Positions 30,087 through 38,966 of a DNA stretch of 64,000 nt are shown here, one piece after another. Position numbers and translations under genes: made by a program. Each line of letters starts with the position of its first letter. Position 1 is the stretch's first letter. The notes beneath the pieces were generated by a model that was given only the letters and a program-made list of their open reading frames with translations, had not been told where the DNA came from and did no database searches. This DNA comes from Ilumatobacteraceae bacterium (GTDB lineage: Bacteria; Actinomycetota; Acidimicrobiia; Acidimicrobiales; Ilumatobacteraceae), in contig JAFMNE010000007.1 in NCBI GenBank assembly GCA_017859395.1, positions 1 to 64,000 on the forward strand, written 5' to 3'.

Positions 30087-32201
30087 GTGGACCTCTCCGG
30101 TTCGTGGCGCGTGCGACGTGCCGACGACCACCTCCGCCGACATGGCATCGGACTTGATGTCGATGACGGGTCATGGGCGACCACATCCGTCCCCGGACAT
30201 TGGGGCGCAGATCCACATCTGGGAGATGATCCCGGCCCACTGATCTTCCGACGGCGCTTCAGCCAACCCCCACCCCATGAAGGTCAGCGCCGATGGGTGG
30301 TGATCGGCGGGGTGATCGCCCAGGCCGACGTGCACTTCGATGGCGCGTATCTCGGCGACCCAGAAGGCCACGCTGTCGAGCATGCCTTCGACGTGTCCGC
30401 CCTCAGCCGGCTCGGTGAGGATCACGTGCTCGCTATTGAGGTGGCATGCCCGCCCATCGACCCGACACGACCACGCGCAGATCTCACCGGCACCCTGCAA
30501 GGGGTCTCATCGGCCCAACCCGCAACGCCGGGCGGGGTATTGGGGCGGGTGTGCACCGAAGATACTGGCCCCGTTCGCATTCAACGGCTCCGCATCCTCA
30601 CCCGGGATGCCGACGAAAGCCGAGCTCACCTGCTGTTACGTGCACGCGTCGATACCGACACCGGTCGGTCGATCACCATGCGCACATCGGTGGGCGACAT
30701 CGCTGTCGACGAACAGACCGTCGCAGTGGCGGCAGGGATCAATGACGTGGCATGGAATCTCGACCTCGAGCAACCACGGTTGTGGTGGCCGCACAGCATG
30801 GGCCCCGCCGATCTGCTCGACATCATCGTCGACATCGTCGTCGACGATGTCGTCAGCCACAGCGCAACCCGACGGACCGGGGTGCGCGAAGTCGCCTGGG
30901 ACGACTGGGTGTGCTCGATCAACGGAGAGCGGCTGCACCTCAAAGGGGTGAACCTGTTGCCCCTCGGCCCGTTCATTGGCGCGATCGATGCTGCCAGTTG
31001 CGATGCCGAAGTCCGCGCAATGATCGACACCGGCTTCGATGTGGTGCGCGTCAATGGCCACCTTGCGCCACCGGGGCTCTACCGAGCGGCCGACCAACAC
31101 GGACTGCTCATCATGCAGGACTTCTGGATGGTCGGCCCCCAAAGCCGCCAGGTGCGCCAACGAGCAATCACCGCCGCCCACGACATGGTTGATGCACTGG
31201 CTCACCATCCGAGCGTCATCGCATGGTCGGCACATGACGAACCTGACGGAGCCTGGGACGACAGCACCCCACCCTCGTTCACCCGCTACCCGTTGCTCAC
31301 CCGTGCCCGCCGGCTCGCTCGCCAGCAGATGCCCTCATGGAACCGCACCGTTCTCGACCGCACCGTACGACGCGCCATCGAATCTGCCGACCCAACACGC
31401 CGTTGCACCCCCCATTCCGGAGTTCTCCCCACATGGCCCAACCTGCGCGGCACGGACTCGCACCTCGGTCTCGGTTGGTCAGAGGGCCCCATCGACGACC
31501 TTGCACGGGCGTCGGCATCGTTCCCCGGCCTGTTCCGCTTCGTGTCGCACCTCGGGGCCCCAGTCCCACCTCGCGAGCCGGTCGATGACGCCGATATGGC
31601 CGCGCTACTCGGTGTCGCCCACCTGCATTTCAACGATCACGTACCTGTCGCGCGCCATCGTGATCATGCGGCATGGCGAACTGCCGCGCTCGAACATCAA
31701 GCCGACGTGGCGCGCCGCTATATCGAGCACCTTCGCCGCATCCGCTACCGACCAAACGGTGGCTTTTGCGTGGCCTCATGGCGGGACCCTGTCGCCGACC
31801 ACGGCTGGGGCCTGACCGACCACACGGGGGCGCCGCGACCCGTGCTCGCTGCCGTGCGCGAGGCATGCGCACCGGTCATCGTGGTGGCTGATCGCCTACC
31901 GATCGCATCTCGCCCAGGAGCGGAACTGCGCCTTGCGGTGCATGTCGTGAACGACCTGCGAATCGACATTCCCGACGCCCACGCCGACATCACCGTCACC
32001 GCCCCATCGGGGGTGTGGCATCATCGCGTCGGCGGTTCGATTGGCGCCGACACATGCGAACGAATTACCACCGTCGACGTATCGATTCCCGAGGTGTTCG
32101 GGGCGGTGACGATGCGTGTCGCGCTGACCGCGGTCGATCGTGACGGCGCTCAGCACACTTCGGTGTTCACCGACACCTCGGCGATTGACGTCGGCTTATA
32201 A
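30087..32201 (+). CDS. Glycoside hydrolase family 2-like protein lacking the usual nucleophile
   Basis: A 704-residue protein with the GH2 plan: a sugar-binding jelly-roll (about 1-160), an immunoglobulin-like domain (about 165-270), a TIM barrel beginning at INGERLHLKGVNLLP and a C-terminal beta domain (about 600-704). Family members include beta-mannosidases and exo-glucosaminidases. The barrel retains the acid/base-type Glu385 in HDEP, though the preceding residue is Asp instead of Asn. The segment that normally holds the nucleophile in RFVSEFG reads RFVSHLG, with His488 in place of Glu. No signal peptide is visible. GTG at 30087 is supported by its promoter; an in-frame start at 30024 lies inside azlC. 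Confidence 0.8.
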   Translation: MDLSGSWRVRRADDHLRRHGIGLDVDDGSWATTSVPGHWGADPHLGDDPGPLIFRRRFSQPPPHEGQRRWVVIGGVIAQADVHFDGAYLGDPEGHAVEHAFDVSALSRLGEDHVLAIEVACPPIDPTRPRADLTGTLQGVSSAQPATPGGVLGRVCTEDTGPVRIQRLRILTRDADESRAHLLLRARVDTDTGRSITMRTSVGDIAVDEQTVAVAAGINDVAWNLDLEQPRLWWPHSMGPADLLDIIVDIVVDDVVSHSATRRTGVREVAWDDWVCSINGERLHLKGVNLLPLGPFIGAIDAASCDAEVRAMIDTGFDVVRVNGHLAPPGLYRAADQHGLLIMQDFWMVGPQSRQVRQRAITAAHDMVDALAHHPSVIAWSAHDEPDGAWDDSTPPSFTRYPLLTRARRLARQQMPSWNRTVLDRTVRRAIESADPTRRCTPHSGVLPTWPNLRGTDSHLGLGWSEGPIDDLARASASFPGLFRFVSHLGAPVPPREPVDDADMAALLGVAHLHFNDHVPVARHRDHAAWRTAALEHQADVARRYIEHLRRIRYRPNGGFCVASWRDPVADHGWGLTDHTGAPRPVLAAVREACAPVIVVADRLPIASRPGAELRLAVHVVNDLRIDIPDAHADITVTAPSGVWHHRVGGSIGADTCERITTVDVSIPEVFGAVTMRVALTAVDRDGAQHTSVFTDTSAIDVGL

Positions 32202-32221
32202 CCCAGCCCGTCTCAGCTGGG
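32202..32221. terminator. Short stem-loop between convergent GH2-like and sdhB genes
   Basis: CCCAGC (32202-32207) pairs with GCTGGG (32216-32221) around an 8-base loop, directly after the GH2-like stop and 8 bases from the sdhB stop. No U-run is visible; the stem is short. Confidence 0.45.
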
Positions 32222-32229
32222 AACCCCGA

Positions 32230-33006
32230 TCAGGTGCGTGACAGCGCCTTGCGGTTCTTCACCTTGGCCTTGCGATAGTCGGAGTTCATCAACGCGATCA
32301 TGTCGATGGAGATCTCCTTCGGGCAGGCCGCCTCGCACTCACCGTGGTTGGTGCACGAACCGAAGTACTCGTCCATGGTTTCCACCATGTTCTCCACTCG
32401 CTGGTAGCGCTCGGCTTGGCCTTGAGGGAGAAGATTGAGATGAGAGATCTTCGCCGAGGTGAACAGGTTTGCTGCGCCATTCGGGCACGCCGCGACACAC
32501 GCGCCGCAACCGATGCACTGCGCGGCATCCATAGCCGCGTCGGCCACAGGCTTGGGCACAGGGATGAGGTTGGCATCAGGTGCACCGCCGGTAGCAGCGG
32601 TGATGAACCCACCGGACTCGATGATGCGGTCAAACGCCGACCGGTCGACCATGAGGTCTTTCACGATCGGGAACGCCGATGCCCGCCATGGCTCGATCAC
32701 GATGGTGTCGCCGGAGGAGAACTTGCGCATGTGCAACTGGCAGGTGGCCGTTGCACGCTCAGGTCCGTGAGCCTGACCATTGATCATCAGCGAGCAGGTA
32801 CCGCAGATTCCCTCGCGGCAGTCGTGGTCGAACACGACGGCCTCATCACCGTTCTCGATGAGTTGCTCGTTCAAAATGTCGAGCATTTCGAGGAATGACG
32901 CCTCGTCGGTGATCTCGTCGATCACGTGGGTGTCGAAGCGACCGGCACCGTTCGGGCCGTCTTGACGCCAGATCTTCAGGGTCAGGTTCTTGAGGGTGGT
33001 GCTCAC
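32230..33006 (-). CDS. sdhB: Succinate dehydrogenase/fumarate reductase iron-sulfur subunit
   Basis: Iron-sulfur subunit of complex II, 258 residues, carrying electrons from FAD to the quinone site. The 2Fe-2S domain has CREGICGTC plus a later Cys, and the C-terminal domain has [13 protein letters not shown] and [13 protein letters not shown] for the 4Fe-4S and 3Fe-4S clusters. GTG at 33006 has GAGGAG about 7 bases upstream and overlaps the sdhA stop by four bases. It is the last gene of sdhC-sdhA-sdhB. Confidence 0.95.
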   Translation of the reverse strand: MSTTLKNLTLKIWRQDGPNGAGRFDTHVIDEITDEASFLEMLDILNEQLIENGDEAVVFDHDCREGICGTCSLMINGQAHGPERATATCQLHMRKFSSGDTIVIEPWRASAFPIVKDLMVDRSAFDRIIESGGFITAATGGAPDANLIPVPKPVADAAMDAAQCIGCGACVAACPNGAANLFTSAKISHLNLLPQGQAERYQRVENMVETMDEYFGSCTNHGECEAACPKEISIDMIALMNSDYRKAKVKNRKALSRT

Positions 33007-34940
33007 TTGTAACTCCTCGTCTGGAAGCTGACCTCCTCGTATACGAGGGGTTCGATGTGCAGTGTGGGCTGGGTGGCGTCGCCGGTGTACTCCCACGCCG
33101 ACACGTGTGCGAAATTCTCATCATCGCGGAGAGCCTCGCCCTCCTCGGTCTGATACTCCGCGCGGAAATGGCCGCCGCATGACTCGCGGCGCTCAAGGGC
33201 GTCACGGCACATGGTCATGCCGAGTTCGAAGAAGTCTTCGGTGCGTGCGGCCTTCTCCAGGGTCTGGTTCAGGCCGAACTCGCCGCCGGTGACCTTGAGG
33301 TCGCGGCGGAACTCTTCGTACAAGGCCGGGATCTCCGACAGAGCCTTGTCGAGGCCTGCTTCGGTGCGCTCCATACCGCAGTAGTCCCAGATGATCTTGC
33401 CGAGTTCACGATGGAACCAGTCGGGCCCGCGAGTGCCGTCAGAGCTGGCCAGACGGTGATAGCGGTCGCGCGCCTCGGCCTCGACCTTGGCGAACTCCGG
33501 ATGGCTCGTGTCGGGAATCGACTTGTTGAGCCACTGAGCGAGATAGTTCGAGATCGTGTACGGCAACACGAAGTAGCCATCCGACAGACCCTGCATCAGC
33601 GCTGACGCACCAAGGCGATTGGCGCCGTGGTCGGAGAAGTTGGCTTCACCCGCGGCGTAGAGGCCGGGGATGGTGGTCATCAACTCGTAGTCGACCCACA
33701 GTCCGCCCATCGTGTAGTGCGAGGCCGGGTAGATGCGCATCGGCACTTCGTAGGGGTTCTCGCCGGTGATCCGCTCGTACATGTCGAACAGGTTCCCGTA
33801 GCGCTCGCGCACCACATCGGCACCCAGACGCCCAATGGCGTCAGCGAAGTCAAGGTACACACCGTTCTGCTTCGGACCCACTCCCTGGCCATTGTCGACA
33901 GCGCGCTTTGCCGCGCGTGACGAGATGTCGCGCGGTGCCAAGTTGCCGAAGCTGGGGTACAGGCGCTCGAGGTAGTAGTCGCGCTCGTCCTCGGGAATGT
34001 CGGCTGGAGCGCGCGTGTCACCCGCCATCTTGGGCACCCACACCCGGCCGTCGTTACGCAGCGACTCGGACATCAACGTGAGCTTCGACTGGAAGTCATC
34101 GCTCTGCGGGATGCAGGTGGGGTGGATCTGGGTGTAGCAGGGGTTCGCGAAGAACGCGCCGCGACGGTGCGCACGCCATGCAGCCGTCACATTGCACGCC
34201 ATGGCGTTGGTTGACAAGAAGAACGCGTTGCCGTAGCCACCGGTGGCCAGCACCACAGCGTGCGCGGCATGCGAGGTGACCTCGCCATTCATCAGATCGC
34301 GGGTGACGATGCCCGCGCAGCGGCCATCGATGGTGACCACATCGACGAGTTCGGTGCGATTGAACAAACGGACGTTGCCCAGGCCGATCTGTCGGGCGAG
34401 CTGCTGGTAAGCGCCGAGCAGCAACTGCTGCCCGGTCTGGCCCCGGGCATAGAAGGTGCGGCTCACCTGGGCACCGCCGAAGGACCTGTTGTCGAGCATG
34501 CCGCCGTACTCACGGGCGAAGGGAACGCCTTGGGCGACCATCTGGTCGATGATGTTCACCGACACCTGCGCCAAACGGTGCACGTTCGACTCACGAGAGC
34601 GGAAGTCACCGCCCTTGATCGTGTCGTAGAACAAGCGGTTGACCGAGTCGCCGTCACCGCGGTAGTTCTTCGCCGCGTTGATGCCACCTTGGGCGGCAAT
34701 CGAGTGGGCGCGACGGGGCGAGTCGTGGAATGTGAACGCATCCACTTGGTAGCCAAGCTCGGCAAGGGTTGCCGCCGCGGACGCACCGGCCAAACCAGTG
34801 CCGACAACGATGATTTTGAACTTACGCTTGTTCGCCGGGTTGACGAGCTTCTCGTTCGCCTTGAAGTTGTCCCATTTGTCGGCGACCGGGCCGTCTGGGG
34901 TCTTCGAGTCGAGGACCGGGCTGGCGAGGGTCATGCTCAT
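33003..34940 (-). CDS. sdhA: Succinate dehydrogenase/fumarate reductase flavoprotein subunit
   Basis: Catalytic subunit of complex II, 645 residues, oxidising succinate to fumarate. The FAD-binding start is [22 protein letters not shown] near residue 43, the [15 protein letters not shown] segment holds the histidine that binds FAD covalently, and HPTCIPQ, RHYTMGG-type and [12 protein letters not shown] motifs line the active site. The length and sequence fit the B-type SdhA found in actinobacteria and Bacteroidota. ATG at 34940 overlaps the sdhC stop by four bases. Confidence 0.95.
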   Translation of the reverse strand: MSMTLASPVLDSKTPDGPVADKWDNFKANEKLVNPANKRKFKIIVVGTGLAGASAAATLAELGYQVDAFTFHDSPRRAHSIAAQGGINAAKNYRGDGDSVNRLFYDTIKGGDFRSRESNVHRLAQVSVNIIDQMVAQGVPFAREYGGMLDNRSFGGAQVSRTFYARGQTGQQLLLGAYQQLARQIGLGNVRLFNRTELVDVVTIDGRCAGIVTRDLMNGEVTSHAAHAVVLATGGYGNAFFLSTNAMACNVTAAWRAHRRGAFFANPCYTQIHPTCIPQSDDFQSKLTLMSESLRNDGRVWVPKMAGDTRAPADIPEDERDYYLERLYPSFGNLAPRDISSRAAKRAVDNGQGVGPKQNGVYLDFADAIGRLGADVVRERYGNLFDMYERITGENPYEVPMRIYPASHYTMGGLWVDYELMTTIPGLYAAGEANFSDHGANRLGASALMQGLSDGYFVLPYTISNYLAQWLNKSIPDTSHPEFAKVEAEARDRYHRLASSDGTRGPDWFHRELGKIIWDYCGMERTEAGLDKALSEIPALYEEFRRDLKVTGGEFGLNQTLEKAARTEDFFELGMTMCRDALERRESCGGHFRAEYQTEEGEALRDDENFAHVSAWEYTGDATQPTLHIEPLVYEEVSFQTRSYK

Positions 34941-35773
34941 GGTGTCTCCGTTTCGACGACGTCGGCTCCAACGTATGCCGAGTGGGTCACAGCCGTCTCG
35001 TCGTACTCGATGACGCCTGCAAGGGTCATGATCGGGAACGAGACGTTGCCGACCACCACGACGGTGGCCAGGCCGGTGGCGACGCTGCGTCGCCATTTGT
35101 TGAATCGTGGGTTATTCCAACCCATCGACTGGAACAGGCTCCACATGCCGTGGAACAGGTGAATACCGAGGGCGATGTTGGCAGCGATGTACAGGATTGC
35201 CACCGGTACCCGCGACAGGCTGGCGTCGATGTTGCGGTACACCTCGCCGTAGACGTAATCGGGGTTCAGCCAGCCCCAGGTGAGGTCGGCCAAGTGCCAG
35301 GCGATGAACAGCACCACCAAAATGCCGGTCCAGCGCATGGAGCGACTGGCAAAGCTGGCCACCTGATAGTCACGAGCGGACTGATAGCGAACCGGACGCG
35401 CCTTGCGGTTCAACACGGTCAACGAGTAGGCGGCGTGGAGGTGCAACACGATGGCTGCGATGAGCCCGATCCGCAGGATCCACAGGGCATAGCCGTAGGG
35501 CAGGATCGGCATCAGCAACTCGCGCAGGAAATGTGCGTAGTGGTCGATGTCGTAGACCAGTTCGCCGTTCTCCTCGACGACGCCGAGGTACACCTTCAAG
35601 TTGCCAACCATGTGGCCAACGACGAAGCCGATACCCATGATGCCGGTGATGGCCATCACGTACTTCTTGCCGACCGCAGTGCCGTAGAGGTCGAGGAGGA
35701 AGGGTTTGCGGCGGCGCGAACCGGCTTTGGCGGCGGTGCCGCTCACCGGCCCGCGTGACAACGTCTGTGACAT
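34937..35773 (-). CDS. sdhC: Succinate dehydrogenase cytochrome b subunit (single-anchor, B-type)
   Basis: Membrane anchor of complex II, 278 residues with five hydrophobic helices and the histidines expected to bind two haems (for example in VGHMVGN, HLHAAYS, WHLADL and LFHGMW). This is the single-polypeptide anchor of B-type complexes, which explains the absence of sdhD. Such complexes usually reduce menaquinone. ATG at 35773 has TAACTT 7 bases upstream. The gene leads the sdhCAB operon. Confidence 0.93.
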   Translation of the reverse strand: MSQTLSRGPVSGTAAKAGSRRRKPFLLDLYGTAVGKKYVMAITGIMGIGFVVGHMVGNLKVYLGVVEENGELVYDIDHYAHFLRELLMPILPYGYALWILRIGLIAAIVLHLHAAYSLTVLNRKARPVRYQSARDYQVASFASRSMRWTGILVVLFIAWHLADLTWGWLNPDYVYGEVYRNIDASLSRVPVAILYIAANIALGIHLFHGMWSLFQSMGWNNPRFNKWRRSVATGLATVVVVGNVSFPIMTLAGVIEYDETAVTHSAYVGADVVETETP

Positions 35774-35780
35774 GGCCAAG

Positions 35781-35786
35781 AAGTTA
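35781..35786 (-). promoter_or_regulatory. -10 element TAACTT of sdhCAB
   Basis: On the minus strand TAACTT ends 7 bases before the sdhC ATG at 35773. Confidence 0.6.
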
Positions 35787-35852
35787 GTGGCGTTCGACCA
35801 CGACCAGCACATCCGGCGCCATCGTCGTCACCATGGCCGTCACCGCGCGCCC

Positions 35853-36332
35853 TCAGGTCGGCGTGTCTGACGATGCGTCTGCCCCGGTGTCGTCGTGTTC
35901 GTCATGGTCGCGATTCACACCACGGATGGCGTGAGGCCCAAATGTGGTGCCACACGTACGACACCAGAACGCTTGCTCCAGTTCTGAACCACAGGGTGCG
36001 TGCACCAATGCGGCGCCGGTCGCTTCCGACGTTCCGTATTCCTCGGTCCATCGCACCAAAGCCACCAGCACCGGTGAGAGGGCGATGCCAGCATCCGTCA
36101 GGCGGTACTCGTACCGGCGCGGGTGCTCGGAATACGGCACCTTTTCCATCACCCCATGGGCGACAAGTCGCCTGAGGCGCTCGGTCAGAATCGGCCGCGC
36201 GATTCCCAGATCACTGCAGAGATCGTCGAAGCGGCGGATACCGCGCAGGCCGGCACGCACGATCAGGATTGACCACCGGTCGCCGACAATGCGCAACGTG
36301 TCGTCGATGGGAGAGGCGCCGCGCTTGGCCAT
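35853..36332 (-). CDS. HxlR-family transcriptional regulator with C-terminal zinc-ribbon-like tail
   Basis: A 159-residue winged-helix regulator. The HxlR core (about 8-100) shows LRIVGDRWSILIVRAGLRGIRRFDDL and the ILTERLRRLVAHGVMEKVPYSEHPRRYEYRLT wing. Residues about 115-135 hold CGSE and CRTCG, a probable metal-binding or redox cysteine set, followed by a His/Asp-rich tail. ATG at 36332 is the conventional start; an in-frame GTG at 36368 with GAGG upstream is an alternative. It is divergent from fbiC, and two inverted repeats lie between the genes, so it may regulate fbiC and itself. Confidence 0.88.
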   Translation of the reverse strand: MAKRGASPIDDTLRIVGDRWSILIVRAGLRGIRRFDDLCSDLGIARPILTERLRRLVAHGVMEKVPYSEHPRRYEYRLTDAGIALSPVLVALVRWTEEYGTSEATGAALVHAPCGSELEQAFWCRTCGTTFGPHAIRGVNRDHDEHDDTGADASSDTPT

Positions 36333-36347
36333 CAGCCCATCATGGCG

Positions 36348-36380
36348 CAGAGGCTGATCTTCGCCCACCCGGAGCCTCTG
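36348..36380. promoter_or_regulatory. Inverted repeat CAGAGGCT-N17-AGCCTCTG
   Basis: Arms 36348-36355 and 36373-36380 are perfectly complementary over 8 bp. The element abuts the palindrome at 36381-36397. It lies in the 5' region of the HxlR gene and may be a second operator or a hairpin in its mRNA. Confidence 0.5.
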
Positions 36381-36397
36381 AGTTCTGTTTCAGAACT
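36381..36397. promoter_or_regulatory. Operator-like palindrome AGTTCTG-TTT-CAGAACT between HxlR gene and fbiC
   Basis: Two perfect 7-bp arms with a 3-base spacer. It lies 9 bases upstream of the fbiC -10 element, covering the expected -35 region, and is a natural binding site for the dimeric HxlR protein encoded next door. Confidence 0.7.
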
Positions 36398-36406
36398 GAC
36401 CCCGGC

Positions 36407-36412
36407 TACTCT
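36407..36412 (+). promoter_or_regulatory. -10 element TACTCT of fbiC
   Basis: TACTCT ends 7 bases before the fbiC GTG at 36420; leaderless layout. Confidence 0.6.
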
Positions 36413-36419
36413 ACGCGCT

Positions 36420-38843
36420 GTGAGCACCCACGCCGTTCCCGACCCCGTGCGCGCGCGACCCGTCGACCCCGCCACGCTGCCGACTCATGTGAGCGATCTT
36501 CTCGATGCTGGACTCAGCGAACTGATGACCACGGCCGCCGCACACCGCGACCAATTATGGGGCACCCGGGTGACGTACTCACCCAAGGTGTTCATCCCGC
36601 TCACCATGCTGTGCCGCGACGCCTGCGGCTACTGCACGTTCGCCCAGCCACCCGCTCGCCTCGACTCCCCCTACCTCTCGCCCGACGAGGTGCTGCGCAT
36701 CGCTCGCGACGGTGCGCGAGCTGGCTGTCACGAGGCGTTGTTCACCCTCGGCGAAGCACCTGAGGAACGTTACGAGGCGGCACGCGACTGGCTGCGCGCC
36801 AACGGTTGGGACTCCACCGTTCACTACCTGGCGCACACCGCCCAACTGGTATTGAACGAAACCGGCTTGCTGCCCCACGCCAACCCCGGCGCCCTCGGCG
36901 CTGATGAACTCGCGATGCTGCGCCGCGTCGCACCCAGTCAGGGAATGATGGTGGAGACCCTGCGCGACGATCTGCCCTGCCACCGTGGTGCACCCGATAA
37001 GACCCCGCAGCGTCGCCTCGACACCCTCGAGGCCGCGGGCGCAACGCGCATCCCATTCACCACCGGGATTCTCGTCGGCATTGGAGAGACACGCGCCGAC
37101 CGTTTGGCCGCCCTTATGGCCATCGCCGACAGCCACCGGCGTCACGGCCAGGTTCAAGAGGTCATCGTGCAGAACTTTCTGCCCAAACCGGGTACGGCCA
37201 TGCGCAATGACCCACCGTGCCCACCAGAGGAATTCCTGTGGTCGATTGCTGCGGCGCGCCTGGTCCTCCCCGATGACGTCCATCTGCAGGCACCACCGAA
37301 TCTGTCCGACGATTTCGGTGTGCTGCTCGATGCCGGCATCGACGACTGGGGAGGCGTGTCACCGGTGACCGCCGACCACGTCAATCCCGAACGCCCATGG
37401 CCCGCACTCGATCGGCTGCGCGAGGCCACCGAAGCACGTCAGATGGTGTTGGCTCCCCGGCTCACCATCTATCCCCACCACATCGCTGCGCGCGAAGAGT
37501 GGATTGACCCCGCATTGCACTTTGCCGTCATCGACCGGGCCGATGCCGAAGGACTCGGACGCGACGACCCCGGAGCTGTCTGGCCCGAACGAACCACCGC
37601 CGCCGATGTGGTGACCGACGGTGCGGAGGTCGTCCTCATCGGACACCGCTCCACCGCGTGGTACTCCGGCGCCCAAGCCGAGCCACCCACGCTCATCCCC
37701 GCACCTGCGGCCACCCGACCGGGATCGGCACTGCGACGGGTGCTCGACGCGGTCGCCGCCGACGAACCTATGGGCCACGACGACATCGTGACGATGTTCG
37801 CCGCCCGCGGGCCCGAGGTCGCCGCAATTGCCGAGGTCGCCGACCACCTTCGCTACGAGGCCGTGGGCGACACCGTGACCTGGGTGCACAACCGCAACAT
37901 CAACTACACCAACGTGTGCACCTTCAAATGCCGCTTCTGCGGGTTCTCCAAAGGCCCACTCTCGTTGAATCTGCGCGGCACCCCCTACTTACTCACCCTC
38001 GACGACATCGCCCAACGCGCCGCCGAGGCCGAGGCAATGGGGGCCACTGAAGTCACGCTGCAAGGCGGCATCCATCCCGACTTTGATGGTGACTACTACA
38101 TCGATGTCACCCGAGCAGTCCGCGAGGCGGCACCCACACTGCACATTCACGGCTTCACTGCCCTCGAGGTCACCGAAGGTGCTCGGCGCCTCGGCGAAGA
38201 CCTCGTCACCTACCTTGGGCGACTTCGCGATGCCGGACTGTCATCACTGCCGGGAACCGCAGCCGAGATCCTCGATGACGCCGTTCGCGCAGAACTGTGC
38301 CCCGACAAGATCACCACCGACGAATGGCTCGACTGCCACGCCGCCGCTCACGAGGTCGGCCTCGGATCGAATATCACCATGATGTTCGGTTCGATCGAGA
38401 ACCCGCACAGTTGGGCCGAGCACATGCTGCGCACCCGCGATCTGCAAGCAGTCACCGGGGGCTTCACCGAATTCGTCGGCCTGCCGTTTGTCCACATGGC
38501 ATCGCCGATCTATCTGCAGCACCGCGCCCGTCGCGGGCCGACCTTCCGCGAAAATCTGCTGGTGCACGCCGTGGCGCGCATCGTGTATCGCGGCCTAATC
38601 GACAACATCCAGTTGTCGTGGGTGAAGATCGGTACCTCCGCAGCTCGCCAGTTGCTCGCCGCCGGATGCAACGACCTTGGCGGCACGCTGATGGACGAAA
38701 ACATCTCACGCGCCGCCGGCGCCTCGCACGGCCAGCACATGGATGCCGACGCCTTCGGCGACCTCGTTGGGCCCCTTGGGCGCACCCTGCGGCAGCGCAC
38801 GACGTCATATGGCTACGTTGACGGCGTGACCGCCGGGGTGTGA
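36420..38843 (+). CDS. fbiC: 7,8-didemethyl-8-hydroxy-5-deazariboflavin (FO) synthase, fused CofG-CofH
   Basis: Bifunctional radical-SAM enzyme of 807 residues that makes FO, the deazaflavin chromophore of coenzyme F420, from tyrosine and a ribityl-uracil intermediate. The N-terminal CofG half has CRDACGYC with Cys65, Cys69 and Cys72; the C-terminal CofH half has CTFKCRFC with Cys500, Cys504 and Cys507. Both match the CX3CX2C cluster motif. The length fits mycobacterial FbiC (about 856). GTG at 36420 is placed by the promoter; ATG at 36342 would add 26 residues that overlap the operator. Other F420 genes (fbiA, fbiB) are not in the window. Confidence 0.95.
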   Translation: MSTHAVPDPVRARPVDPATLPTHVSDLLDAGLSELMTTAAAHRDQLWGTRVTYSPKVFIPLTMLCRDACGYCTFAQPPARLDSPYLSPDEVLRIARDGARAGCHEALFTLGEAPEERYEAARDWLRANGWDSTVHYLAHTAQLVLNETGLLPHANPGALGADELAMLRRVAPSQGMMVETLRDDLPCHRGAPDKTPQRRLDTLEAAGATRIPFTTGILVGIGETRADRLAALMAIADSHRRHGQVQEVIVQNFLPKPGTAMRNDPPCPPEEFLWSIAAARLVLPDDVHLQAPPNLSDDFGVLLDAGIDDWGGVSPVTADHVNPERPWPALDRLREATEARQMVLAPRLTIYPHHIAAREEWIDPALHFAVIDRADAEGLGRDDPGAVWPERTTAADVVTDGAEVVLIGHRSTAWYSGAQAEPPTLIPAPAATRPGSALRRVLDAVAADEPMGHDDIVTMFAARGPEVAAIAEVADHLRYEAVGDTVTWVHNRNINYTNVCTFKCRFCGFSKGPLSLNLRGTPYLLTLDDIAQRAAEAEAMGATEVTLQGGIHPDFDGDYYIDVTRAVREAAPTLHIHGFTALEVTEGARRLGEDLVTYLGRLRDAGLSSLPGTAAEILDDAVRAELCPDKITTDEWLDCHAAAHEVGLGSNITMMFGSIENPHSWAEHMLRTRDLQAVTGGFTEFVGLPFVHMASPIYLQHRARRGPTFRENLLVHAVARIVYRGLIDNIQLSWVKIGTSAARQLLAAGCNDLGGTLMDENISRAAGASHGQHMDADAFGDLVGPLGRTLRQRTTSYGYVDGVTAGV

Positions 38844-38881
38844 AAACCCCACCATCCGGGTTGGAGACCACCCCCGGCACC

Positions 38882-38887
38882 TAGCAT
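38882..38887 (+). promoter_or_regulatory. -10 element TAGCAT of hppA
   Basis: TAGCAT with a TTGGAG -35 candidate (38861-38866, 15-base spacer) would start transcription near 38894 and give a leader of about 70 bases, unlike the leaderless genes. Confidence 0.5.
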
Positions 38888-38895
38888 CATTGGGC

Positions 38896-38943
38896 GACCC
38901 TTTCGGGTCCTACGACACCTAGAGGCGATCGACGAGGATCGCC
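38896..38943 (+). promoter_or_regulatory. Two hairpins in the hppA leader
   Basis: GACCC-TTTC-GGGTC (38896-38909) and GGCGATC-N6-GATCGCC (38924-38943) are both perfect stems, followed by AGGAGG (38951-38956) and the GTG at 38967. They do not match any riboswitch I recognise but could modulate translation. Confidence 0.5.
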
Positions 38944-38966
38944 CAGCCACAGGAGGCTCTCACACC

